Below the pieces are notes generated by a model. The model worked only from the letters and a program-made list of their open reading frames with translations. It did not search any database and was not told the origin of the DNA. The translations under genes and the position numbers were made by a program. Positions 22,411 to 31,364 of a DNA stretch of 64,000 nt are shown here, in pieces (within the stretch, counting starts at the first letter, position 1; each line of letters opens with the position of its first letter). The stretch is from Falciphora oryzae (lineage: Eukaryota > Ascomycota > Sordariomycetes > Magnaporthales > Magnaporthaceae), in contig JNVV01000036.1 of assembly GCA_000733355.1 (NCBI GenBank), positions 322,219-386,218 of the forward strand, written 5' to 3'.

Positions 22411-22859
22411 TTCGCTTGAGATACGATCGATTGAAATCGCCATGTTGTGCACCTTTGAAGGGAATAACAGGGGTAGGATTGCTGTTTTGCAGTCTCGATT
22501 ATTTTCTGGCGGACGTAGACAGTCGCCCAACTCAAGAATGTCTCGGTCTCCAATCCCAAATGCCCAATGTCCGATCGCGACACTAAGATCGTATCCTCAA
22601 GATCTCGCTGCTTTCTACTGTACGGAGCGGGCACCAAACCATCCGATCCGGAGGGCAGCTAATACGCGATCTTTGCCCCTCCCTTTTCGGTCTGGGGCGT
22701 TCCTTGTCCGATGTGGTGACGTCAAGGCATGTCATGGATTGAGCAGTCGAAGTCGAGATGTCTGCATTGTCGCCCCTGGCATACACCACCTCTACGCTCT
22801 TTGTTCGGCTGTAATAAGGAAATTCAGATAAAATACCAGACGGCTCCGTCCCTGTGAAG

Positions 22860-22876
22860 AAAAAAAAAAAAAAAAA
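22860..22876. repeat. Poly-A run (17 nt) just before a start codon
   Basis: A17 ending 8 nt before the ATG at 22885. Confidence 0.95.
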
Positions 22877-22884
22877 GAGAAAAC

Positions 22885-23766
22885 ATGCCCTTTGGTATCC
22901 TCAGCTGCTGCAGATTCGCAAGACACAAGGCCCTCGTCCCGCCCCAGTCCCACGCCACAAGACCCCTGACAGGCTCGCTCTTCACTTCCACCAGGACAAT
23001 GGCCACAAGCAACAAGCCGCCCGAGCCCGCCCAGGCCCAGGCCGATGCCGCGCTCAGCCCGGAGCCGTCGTCCTTTTCGTCCCTAGGCATCAGGAACACG
23101 GCCGTCAACGAGGCCCCCGGCGTCCAGCTCTCGCCGCACCAGAAGCTGGTCGTGGGGAGCGTGCTCGACGTAGGCTGTACACCTGTAGAAACGCTGTAGA
23201 CACCAACCGCTGACACCGCCACACTCCAGCTCTTCGAGGGCAACCCGACCCTCAAGCACTTCAGCCTCTGGTCGCCCGACGCCCTGTTCGAGGACCCCAT
23301 CACGCGCGCCGTCGGCGAGGCCAAGTACAAGGCGCAGTGGTACGGCCTGCCCGCGCTTTTTAATCCTATCAAGCTGCAGTCGCACACGGTCGTCGACGCC
23401 GGCAACCCCATCCGGCTCGAGACCAGCAACAAGTACGTGGTGCGCGGCATCGGCAAGGCCCACGTCATCGACAGCGTCGTCAACATCCACCTCGGCGAGG
23501 ACGGCAGGATCGACAAGGTCCAGGACCGTTGGGACGACAAGCTTCCCGAGGGGGTTATCATGAACGTGCGTGATCTTGGGCCCGTGTTGATGATAAAGCT
23601 GGAGCTGACCCATTTTATCCGTTGATGGTAGACCCTCCGAAAGATCAACGCAGTGACTGTACCCCTGATGATCACGGTGCCCGAAACGGAGGAGGAGGAC
23701 AAGAAAATGCAGGCTGCCAGAGATAAAGAGATGCAGGCCGCAAAAGAGGAGGGGCAGAAGAAGTGA
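22885..23766 (+). CDS. NTF2/SnoaL-like fold protein, possibly mitochondrial
   Basis: Three exons: 22885-23169, 23230-23565 and 23632-23766, 251 residues, all junctions phase 0 (introns 60 and 66 nt). The core LFEGNPTLKHF...LFEDPITRAVGEAKYKAQWYGL...KVQDRWDDKL is a conserved fungal/eukaryotic family that looks like the NTF2/SnoaL cone fold; no catalytic residues can be assigned. The C-terminus is a Lys/Glu/Met-rich helix. The first 38 residues are rich in Arg, Ser and Thr without acids and could be a mitochondrial presequence; an in-frame ATG at 22999 would give a protein without it. Convergent with the DUF899 gene, with 135 nt between stops. Confidence 0.8.
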
Positions 23767-23901
23767 AGCCGTTTCTGTTGTGTTTTAAGTTGCATTGTTT
23801 ATTGTAGCGAAACAGCCATATCCTGTCTTTCCTGTAAAGTATGTAGTTTTCTTTCGCAAACGCAGCGACGCTCCATCTCCTCTACCCGTATCCCAAAGTG
23901 C

Positions 23902-24834
23902 TCACATTTCCATACCCATCGGCCCCATCTCGAACAGACCAAGCTTGTTCATCATCATGTCAGCCGAGCACGAGTACTTGTGGTACACGGCCCCGTCAGC
24001 CCCCTTGCAGAAGATGCTGACGCCCGCTTGGTCGCCCATGCCCGTCTCCTGGTGGCTTTTGCACATCCGGCCGCCCTTTTCGTCCATGTCCTTGTCCTCC
24101 TGGGGCGATCCCTTCATGCCGTCGAGGAGGTCGTCCATGAGATCGTCCATGATATTTTTAGACAGTCGCGCACCCTTGCCCATTGGTCCTTTGCTCTTCA
24201 GCTGATGGTGATGGTGGTGCTGGTCGTGCTTCGCCTTGCAGTCCTGGCCCGTCATCATCGTGCGCATGTCGCAGTTGAATTCGGGGCCGGCGCTCGCGTA
24301 GCAGGGGAGCTGGAGGCCGGCACGCTCCCTGTAGGCGCTAATGTCCTCTATGGAGCTACGGGACACGGCACACACCGCCGTGTTGTCCGCGTCGAGCTGG
24401 CCCGCGTCCGGGGAGTGCTCGGGCAGGAAGGTGCAGTGGGCGCAGTCCTCGGACATCTCGGGGCTCATTGTGAAGCTGCGGTGGCCGTGTCAGATCACAC
24501 ATCGATTTTGACGGTGTGATATGTGGAAGTAGCATACTGATAGACGATGAGCCGCCTCTTGCCCTCAAAGAGGTTGGGGAGGCAGACGTTCCTGCCATCA
24601 GGCTGGGAGAAGACGTAGTCCTTCTCGATCTTCATCATAGGCATCTCCCGCATGCCCCGGGCGACGTCCTGGCACATGCGGGCGAGCTCGTTCTCGCGAC
24701 GGAGCAGGTCCTTGCGGGCCCGCATGCACTCCTGCTGCGTCGTGATCTGAACCAGGGGTACATGTCGTTGTTAGTTAGGAGACCAGTAGGGGAAGGGTTC
24801 TATCCGGCATAGAGATACTTGCCTTTCCTGGCAT
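23902..24834 (-). CDS. DUF899 family thioredoxin-like protein
   Basis: Three exons: 24834-24823, 24746-24538 and 24475-23902, 264 residues. Exon 1 codes only MPGK and ends in a GC donor (AG|GCAAGT); the acceptor is TTCAG. Family landmarks in order: RKDLLRRENELAR, MKIEKDYVFSQPDG, LFEGKRRLIVYHFTM (spanning intron 2, 62 nt), and DCAHCTF, where DUF899 proteins carry a Cys-x-x-Cys-like pair at the thioredoxin active-site position. Then VSIFCKGADGAVYHKYSC near the end. An insertion with His5 and a Lys-rich stretch plus a DDLMDDLLDGMKG helix interrupts the fold. The family is predicted to be redox or peroxiredoxin-like; no substrate is established. The frame would not reach a start without the GC-AG intron, which supports it. 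Confidence 0.85.
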
Positions 24835-25713
24835 TGTGGCTACTTCTTGGCGGAAGGAAGATACAAGAGATGAGTGTACCTTAAGGAGACGAAGGTGGCG
24901 AAAGGGACGCTTCACAAAAAGGCGCGTCTCGGCCTCTTGTATTTATGCCAGCCTAGCATCATGCATTCAATCTGCGTCAACACACGCAGCACCCAGTAAT
25001 TACTTCCATGGTCAACAACCTATATCAGATCCGGCGCCTTGCCCGGCAGTAGGCCATGGAGAACGCATGAACCTTCGGGTTTTTTCGTCCCGCACATCAC
25101 TGGTAACTTTTGGGGATGAACACTTTGGGGTAATCGGCCACTGTCCGGCCGTCCACCTCGGGACTCCTATCTGGAGGCCGCTGCGTGAGGGGAAATGGCA
25201 CGGCAAGGTTGGTTTCGGAACTGAGGGTAAAAAGCGTGGCACCACCTCCCATGCGAATTTTCGTGGGTACACATCGTCGCTATGCACATATTCCCCGAAA
25301 AGATTCGGTCGAATGCCTGGTCAGGATGGTAACGGCGCGAGCCGTGCGCCTATCACATGGAAAAGGCCGCGCAAGGTGCACAGGAGAAAAAAAGAGGGAA
25401 GACTACAGGGGTTGCGGACGAAAATAACGGCCATCCCCAATGTACCGACTGGGGCCCCATGTTCAAAACAGCCCAATCAGGGCCAATTCAATAGAAAAAA
25501 TCATCCCTGCACAAGAAGACACATCTGCACCAGCCAGAGAGCAACGCCCTTCAACTCAAAAGGCCCCGCACCAAAGGAATCGCGTTGGTAGAGATCACGG
25601 CCGGCCGGCTCTCAACGCACTGCAATCCGACTACCAATTTGGCTATTTTTTTTTTTTGATGCCGATCCCCTCAATCCACGCAGGAGAACACGGGCTAATC
25701 ATCAACGCCTTCA

Positions 25714-25892
25714 ATGGCAGGCAAACAGCTTACTGAACACGACAGGATCCGTGTTCGCGCGCTCTATTTTGATGCTCGTCACTCTAAATAAGAGATCGTT
25801 AAAATCACCGGCTTTGGCCGCCACCAAATCCGCCAAGCGATCTACTGCCAGTCGCCTGCCTTCCGGCCTGGCCGCCAACGGCATGCACACGA
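25714..25892 (+). mobile_element. Remnant of a Tc1/mariner-type transposase N-terminus (broken)
   Basis: From ATG 25714 the frame reads like the N-terminal helix-turn-helix of fungal Tc1/Fot-type transposases: LTEHDRIRVRALYFDARHS, a TAA at 25789, then EIVKITGFGRHQIRQAI and a basic FRPGRQRH stretch. The TAA sits where the family usually has Gln, so a CAA to TAA change is likely. No DDE domain follows; the sequence changes character at about 25893. Assignment rests on pattern recognition only. Confidence 0.45.
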
Positions 25893-26025
25893 TGTCATAG
25901 TTCCGTGCTTGGGGCGCGGAAGTGGTAGCTCAGGGGTGGCCCCTGAGCTAACTCGTGTATATATAGGAGCCTCACGGCCTTACTCATAGTTCCTTTCTCC
26001 CTCCTCCTTATCTTCCGGAATAACA
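25893..26025 (+). mobile_element. Possible solo LTR or LTR fragment
   Basis: 133 bp starting TGTCATAG and ending AATAACA (TGT...ACA), with an 11-bp hairpin, a TATATATA box near 25956 and a pyrimidine-rich stretch. A TGGCGACCA, which could be a primer-binding site, begins at 26042, but 16 nt away. Flanking 5-mers do not match, so there is no target duplication. Tentative. Confidence 0.3.
25926..25950. repeat. Perfect 11-bp hairpin with 3-nt loop
   Basis: TAGCTCAGGGG (25926-25936), TGG loop, CCCCTGAGCTA (25940-25950). Confidence 0.9.
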
Positions 26026-26186
26026 TCACTTTAACCCCTACTGGCGACCAACCCGTAGTCCGGTTTATTACACACGAAGTGGTAAAGCAAAGGTGGGAAT
26101 GGCTTCAAAAACGAGGTTAATAACGTCAAAATTGAGGCGACGGGATCGGATTGCAGTTGGGAGGGTCGGTGAGCTCAAAAGTACGC

Positions 26187-26207
26187 TTTTTTTTTTTTTT
26201 TTTTTTT
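26187..26207. repeat. Poly-T run (21 nt)
   Basis: T21 in the repeat island, 100 nt before the purine minisatellite. Confidence 0.95.
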
Positions 26208-26307
26208 CAAATTGATCAAAGGGGCTGGGACCTTCCTCAAATATAAGTCTGCAGCCCGTATAAACTGCACAACCTTATTGGAACACTCAAAACTTGTAGT
26301 TCTTAAG

Positions 26308-26412
26308 GATACAGGAAACAGGAAAGGATGCAGGAGCAGGAAAAGAGATAGGAAACAGGATAGGACACAGGAGCGGGAAAAGAGATAGGAACCAGGAAAG
26401 GAAACCTGCAGG
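26308..26412. repeat. Purine-rich minisatellite, copy A
   Basis: About 2.7 units of 37-39 nt, each starting GATA(CA)GGAAACAGG and ending GGAAAAGA (26308-26346, 26347-26383, then a shorter unit). It shares exact words with the tract at 47779-47846. Confidence 0.75.
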
Positions 26413-26816
26413 ATACCTAAGTTCGGGTGCTAGGGTTCCAATTAGCGCTATCGGAACTGCAGGCTTTTGTTTGGGGCCGTGGCTGGTCACGGGTCTGCAG
26501 ATCCTCGCGGGATCATTTTTAGCCTGACGGATTGACGGCTTTTTGATTGGCCTTTGAATCTCCACAAACAACCAGCCAGGGACCCTGTTGTTGTCAGAGT
26601 TACTTTGCCCTGGCCGTTACCTACCGATCAGACCTACGTAGATTCGTTGAGACGCGGAGAACAGGAGAACATGACCAAGAAGACACATCGGACGATTGTC
26701 TGATCAAGACGATGCCGAACAGTCAAGGTTTGTGTGGTTGGCCCGAAAAGGAGCCGGTCGAATTCCAAGTCTAGCCGTGAACTGAACTCCTCATCTGTCC
26801 ATCCCATCATATCTAT

Positions 26817-26833
26817 AAAAAAAAAAAAAAAAA
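26817..26833. repeat. Poly-A run (17 nt)
   Basis: A17 lying 20 nt beyond the stop codon of the minus-strand zuotin gene; on that gene's strand it is a T run, as in a transcription end region. Confidence 0.95.
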
Positions 26834-26853
26834 CATGTCGATGGCACGACTCC

Positions 26854-28253
26854 TCAGGCCAGAGCCTTGGCCTCGCCATCCTTGAGCTTGCCCGCGCCGA
26901 CGAGGCGCTTGACTTCCCCCTGCCAGACCGCCTTGATCTCGCCCGAGACTTTGAGCCCATTGAGCTTGCCGGCCAGCGCGGCGATCTCGTCGGCGTCAAT
27001 CTTGGACTGCACAAGATCAACATCTCCGAGCACAGCGTCGATGGTGGCCGGCGACGCGTCACCCTCGACGAAGTAGTTGGCGTCCTTGATGGAGCCTTTG
27101 AGCACACGCTTGTTCTTCTTGACGGCGTTCTTGGCCGCCTCCTTTGCCTTCTTGCCGGCCTCGCGGTCGGCCTTGGCTTTCTCCTCGGCCTCCTTGGCCG
27201 CCTTCTCCTCGGCCTCCTTCTTCAGGCGGGCCTCCTCGATGGCGGCCTTCTCGGCCGCCTCCTTCTCGAGGCGCTTCTTGTTCTTGGCGGCGTTGGCCTC
27301 CTGGCGGAAGCGCTTGATGCGCTCGTCGCCGGCGGAGCAGTCGTCGAGCAGCTTGCGCAGGCGGGCGTTGTCCTCGGCCTTCTTCTTCTTGCGGGCGTTG
27401 GCGTTCTTACGCTCCATCTGGCGCTTCTGGTCGCGGTTCTCGTTGTCGTCGGGCACGTCCTCGTCCAGGTACTCGAAGGAGCGCCAGCTGTCAAAGTTGT
27501 ACCAGAAGTTGTAGAAGTTCTCGACATCCTCCTTGGTCGAGTCCTCGTTGCCAAAGGTCGGCACCGGGTGCACTTTACTGAACCGGGCCTCGGCCTTGAA
27601 GACGCTGCCCCAGCGCTTGTAGAAGTTGCTCTTTTGCAGCTCCTTCTTGGTGGGTGGCTCGACGTCGGCCTTCTCGTCGACCGAGTCGAACTGGCGCCGC
27701 TTGACGGGGTCGAGCAGCACCTCGGTGGCCTTCTGGATGCACTTGAAGAAGTTGTCGTCCTCGGGGCGGCCGGCGGCGGCCTTCTTGTCGGGGTGGTGCT
27801 TGAGCACCTTTTTGCGGTGCGCGCGCTTGATCTGGTCCTCGGTGGCCTTGTAGCGGTACTTGGACAGGCCCATGACCTGGTAGTGGTCTTGGTTCTGTGT
27901 GGGGGAGAAGGTCAGCACGTCTGTCTGTATCCCCCCGCCCTGGCATCAACTGCCAGCACCGCACATACCTTCCAGTCCTTGGCATCCCGCGTAAACATCA
28001 TGGGATCTTCGGGCTCGCTGATCTCGCCGTCGTCGTCGACCTCGACCTTCTTGGCGCGCTCCTGGGCCTGCAGGCGGTCATCCTCGGAAAAGGTGCGCTT
28101 GTGGCGCGAGCGGCGGGCGTGGGCCAGGAAGTGAGGGCCGACGGGCTCGATGCTGCGCTCCGTCGAGGCGCTCAGCTTGCCGAGCGGCTTGAAGTCCTTG
28201 TCCGCCGCCCAGCCCTCGGGGAGGGCCGGAAGCGACCTCTTTCCTGCCGTCAT
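26854..28253 (-). CDS. ZUO1: Zuotin, ribosome-associated J-domain protein
   Basis: Two exons: 28253-27969 and 27894-26854, 441 residues (yeast Zuo1 is of similar size); intron 74 nt, phase 0. After a conserved N-terminus (FKPLGKLSASTERSIEPVGP) the J domain begins at DHYQVMGLSKYRYKATEDQI, with the HPD triad at about residues 129-131. Next come the zuotin homology region (FYNFWYNFDSWRSFEYLDED) and a long Lys/Glu/Ala-rich charged helix, then a C-terminal helical bundle. Zuotin pairs with Ssz1 in the ribosome-associated complex and stimulates the Hsp70 Ssb at the exit tunnel. The start lies 305 nt from the divergent MZM1 start. Confidence 0.96.
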
Positions 28254-28558
28254 TGTCGCTTCTGGTGCAGGGTGTTGATCTGAAGGAAGCACCTTGGGTG
28301 GTTTTGCGGGCCAAAATTCCCAACTCGGCGGGGGTCCTTTTCTTGTCGTGGGAATTTTTTTTTTCTGGCTGAGCTGGAGGGACCTACCAGTGGAGTGTCT
28401 GGGCCCCACCAGCATAGATGACATCCAATAATATCAGCTCGTTGTGCAACTGACAGCCCGGTCTGGAAACTTGAGATCGCTTTTACGATCGTTGACGGAG
28501 TTTCCGTCTCGTTGATCTTGCCAAAGCCTGCGATTTGACGAGAGCCGCCAAAATCACC
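28254..28558. promoter_or_regulatory. Shared divergent promoter of zuotin and MZM1
   Basis: 305 nt separate two start codons in opposite directions, so both promoters and 5' UTRs must lie here. No gene is present. Confidence 0.7.
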
Positions 28559-29043
28559 ATGTCCGGCTCAAACGCCCTCGCTGCCTACAGGCACCTCCTG
28601 CGCGCCGCCGGCGTCGCATTCAAGGGTATGGCCTCCGCACTCCTCCGTTTGCGCCACCTTCTTCTGGTTCGAGCGCTGCTGACAGAGCCACCGCCGCCCA
28701 CACACAGGAGACGCCCGCGTCTTGATTGCCGCAAGACAGCAAATAGCTACCCAGTTCCGGCAGAACGCCTCCCTTCCCGCTGCCGACCGCGAGTCCGCTG
28801 TTCAAAAGGCCGAAGAGGTGGCACAGTTTCTGAGGTCCAACGTCGTCCAGGGGCAGCTTCGGGACGATGGGTCGTACAGTATGTGCAGACTTCGTTGACT
28901 TGGTCCTGCAGACAAGTTTAACCTCATACTTTCCCTTTACAGAACTCAACATCCACAACGAAACCGAGCGGGGAGACAACGACACTATCAAGATGGGGAA
29001 CGAAAAGATCACGATAGACGGCAAGACCTGCAAGGACATGTAG
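28559..29043 (+). CDS. MZM1: Mitochondrial zinc maintenance protein 1 (LYR family)
   Basis: Three exons: 28559-28625, 28708-28878 and 28943-29043, 112 residues; introns 82 and 64 nt. Landmarks: [19 protein letters not shown] (the LYR-type motif), then [17 protein letters not shown], and [10 protein letters not shown] followed by [16 protein letters not shown], a near-invariant C-terminal block of Mzm1 orthologues. Mzm1 is a matrix chaperone that holds the Rieske iron-sulfur protein before its insertion into complex III, and it affects mitochondrial zinc. The ORF is broken into small exons and would be missed by simple ORF calling. Confidence 0.95.
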
Positions 29044-29277
29044 GAGCTGGTCCTGCGAGGTGGTCGCAGCCGTAACAGTAAAACGCCGTGTATGATACCC
29101 CACTGTATACCTATCAAAGTAAACGTACATGATGCATCGGGACCATGGGATGAATGCCATGCCACGCCACGCGCTCGTAGTCAAAGCCAATGCCAAAAAC
29201 GCCGCAAGCAGCTATGCTGTGTATACCCTCGTGAGCAAGGGGACGGTGAAAAAGAGAAGCAAGAAGATGAAAGATTC

Positions 29278-30501
29278 CTAATTCCCGGCCAGGCTGGGAT
29301 ATTGCACCTCGGCAGCGCCGGGTGGCGCAACCATGGGTGTTGTTGAGGGCGCATCCGCGCTGTCGCCGCCAGCATCGCCTCCTCTGTGGGAGCCGCCGCC
29401 CCTGCCTTGTCCGCCGCCGCGTCCTCCCCTCGGCGATGCGCGCGCAAAGGCGGACCGGCCATCGCGCAGCATCTCCAGCCGCTCCTCCCTGTTCATTGTC
29501 CCGACAGCCTTGGGGCGGCCCCAGTGCACCCTCAGGGGACACCCGGCGATGACGGCGCGGCCTTTGCATTCGAGGGCGGCCTTCTCGGCAGCCTCGCGGG
29601 TCTCGAAGTTGATAAAGGCGCAGTGCGACATGTGCGAACAGACGAGCGACTTGATCTTGCCGTGTACCTTGAAGAAGTCGCGGATCTTGTGCTCAGGAAG
29701 GTCGTCCTCGACGCCCGTCACGAACAGCGACATGATGCCTGTGTCGTCGGGCGGCAGCCAGTCCTTCTCGGTTGGTGGCAGCTGCGCGGCGCTGGGGAAC
29801 GCGCCTCTGCGCCCTCCCCTCCCGCCTCGGCTGCCGCCGCCGCCGCCTCTGCTCGTCGAGCCGCCTGAAGCGGCAGCTGCCCTGGAGTCGCGCGTGCGGA
29901 TGGGACCGGGCCCGCCGAATCCCGCGCCGACGGCTGCGTTGCCTCCCCGACCTCCACCACCGCCGCCGCCGCTGGGACCGCCCGGCCGGCCTGTTACCGG
30001 GTTGCCGTCCTCGTCGACGCCCCTGCCTTTCCTGAAGTACGGCTTGCTCTGGGCCAGCCTCCTCAGCAGCTCGCGGGCCTTCTCATCCGTCTTCTCGTAC
30101 TCCTCGACGCCGGCGCGGCCCTCCTCGATGGCCTTCTCGTTGTTCTGCGCAAAGAACTCGCGATTGATCTCGGAACCCGGGCCGGGGGCGATCATCTTGA
30201 GGGCGGCGTCGCGCACGACGATGGGCAGGCCGAAGGACAGGTCGAGCATGCAGCTCTGGCAGCAGTTCTTGAGGCGGGCGCAGGTGAGGCAGATGTTGGT
30301 GCGCTTCTTGCGGCCGTGGGCGCGGTCGGCGCTCCAGCTGAAGATGGTGAAGGGCCGCGTGCACAGCTTGCACTCGGCGCCGTAGTCCTCTTTCATCATC
30401 TTGACGTAGGGGTTTTCTGGGAGGCAGCTCTCGCAGACGGACGGGAAGTCGGTCGACTCCCAGCCGGACCTGTTAAGGTCCTGTTTTATCTGGGGGGCCA
30501 T
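29278..30501 (-). CDS. SLT11: Pre-mRNA-splicing factor SLT11 (ECM2/RBM22 type)
   Basis: A single exon of 407 residues. The N-terminal zinc-binding region carries CESCLP, CKLCTRPF, CLTCARLKNCCQSC and LDLSFGLPIVVRDAAL, characteristic of the Ecm2/Cwf5/RBM22 family. A Gly/Arg-rich linker (about 190-240) precedes an RRM starting SLFVTGVEDDLPEHKIRDFF and ending CPLRVHWGRPK. The C-terminus is again RGG-rich. The protein acts in the spliceosome with the NineTeen complex, contacting the U6 and pre-mRNA core. The tail contains GGRGGGQGRGGG, a possible arginine-methylation and RNA-binding region. Divergent from ERG6 across 863 nt. Confidence 0.95.
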   Translation of the reverse strand: MAPQIKQDLNRSGWESTDFPSVCESCLPENPYVKMMKEDYGAECKLCTRPFTIFSWSADRAHGRKKRTNICLTCARLKNCCQSCMLDLSFGLPIVVRDAALKMIAPGPGSEINREFFAQNNEKAIEEGRAGVEEYEKTDEKARELLRRLAQSKPYFRKGRGVDEDGNPVTGRPGGPSGGGGGGGRGGNAAVGAGFGGPGPIRTRDSRAAAASGGSTSRGGGGGSRGGRGGRRGAFPSAAQLPPTEKDWLPPDDTGIMSLFVTGVEDDLPEHKIRDFFKVHGKIKSLVCSHMSHCAFINFETREAAEKAALECKGRAVIAGCPLRVHWGRPKAVGTMNREERLEMLRDGRSAFARASPRGGRGGGQGRGGGSHRGGDAGGDSADAPSTTPMVAPPGAAEVQYPSLAGN

Positions 30502-31364
30502 GGTGCGCGGTGGTTGTGATTGTTCGAGCGCGTTGATGGAGTCGGAATTCGATGCGCGTCGACGTTGACGCCGTCGTCGGTGGTTTCAGTGGTGGTGGCG
30601 TGGTTTCGCGATTTCAACTTTCTTTCGCGGCAGGATGTGGAGATGTCGCTCCACTTTGACTGCCCAGCCCGCGGCCCGGATGGAACTTCCAGTTGCAGAG
30701 TAACCTACCTAGTTGGGCCAGGTTGGGCTCGAGGTGTTGGGTGGCTGAAGCGAGAAGCTCCTCTTATCGATTAGTCACTAGCCACCACTTAGCACTTTGA
30801 TGTGGCGTTAATTCGATCATCAATTCAGGGGCATTTGGCGATGGTTCTTATTCGTATTCGAATTCGAGACTGAAGAAAAAAAACAAAACAAATGCAACGC
30901 CAGACACTGCCAAGCAGACGGGGGAAAAGGAGGGGCGAGCCAACCAGAGAGCCCCCACTTCACCGCCTGCCAGTTCGACATCCCAATGAAATTGCTCGAG
31001 AATCGAAATTGGCTGGAATTTGGGCCAGTGGGGCTGCACATGTGAATTGGCACCTGCCAGAGGCTGCTGTTCTGCCGCGGTGACGGGAAGGGGTCCAGTC
31101 CAGTGCTCCTAGGCTGGGTCCGTCCGAAAGACTCGGGGACCGGCTCCTTTTTGTATCCCGTCTGGCCATCTCGACCCTTTTCTGCTCCTTTCCTGCTCTG
31201 CATTCTCTCCTTACATATTCCCCCATTCCAGCTCTCCTGTGGTGGCTGCTCTCCAACAAACCTCACGCTCCTTCTCTCGCCCTCTTTGGATTTCGTGACC
31301 TCAACTGTCACTGTCTGTCCTGTCCTTTCTGTCCACCGCCGCCCACCGTCTACACACCGCAACA
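30502..31364. promoter_or_regulatory. Divergent promoter region of SLT11 and ERG6
   Basis: 863 nt without a gene. The 110 nt before the ERG6 start are pyrimidine-rich, as in many strongly expressed fungal genes. I see no clear sterol-regulatory consensus. Confidence 0.55.

Larger units (their letters stand above)
21023..22884. other. Divergent intergenic region with assembly gap
   Basis: Between the MFS gene and the NTF2-like gene. GC-rich near 21.2-21.9 kb, then clearly AT-rich around 22000-22112, just before the gap. No gene recognised. Confidence 0.5.
24835..26853. other. Repeat-bearing intergenic region (2.0 kb)
   Basis: Promoter of the DUF899 gene on the left, then a Tc1/mariner-type transposase remnant, an LTR-like segment with a hairpin, a T21 run, a purine minisatellite and an A17 run at the 3' end of zuotin. 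It is more AT-rich than its surroundings. No intact gene. Confidence 0.6.

Noticed and set aside
26734..28134. A 466-codon plus-strand Leu/Val-rich frame opposite zuotin
   Set aside because: Antisense of the Lys/Glu/Ala helix; looks membrane-like only by complementarity.
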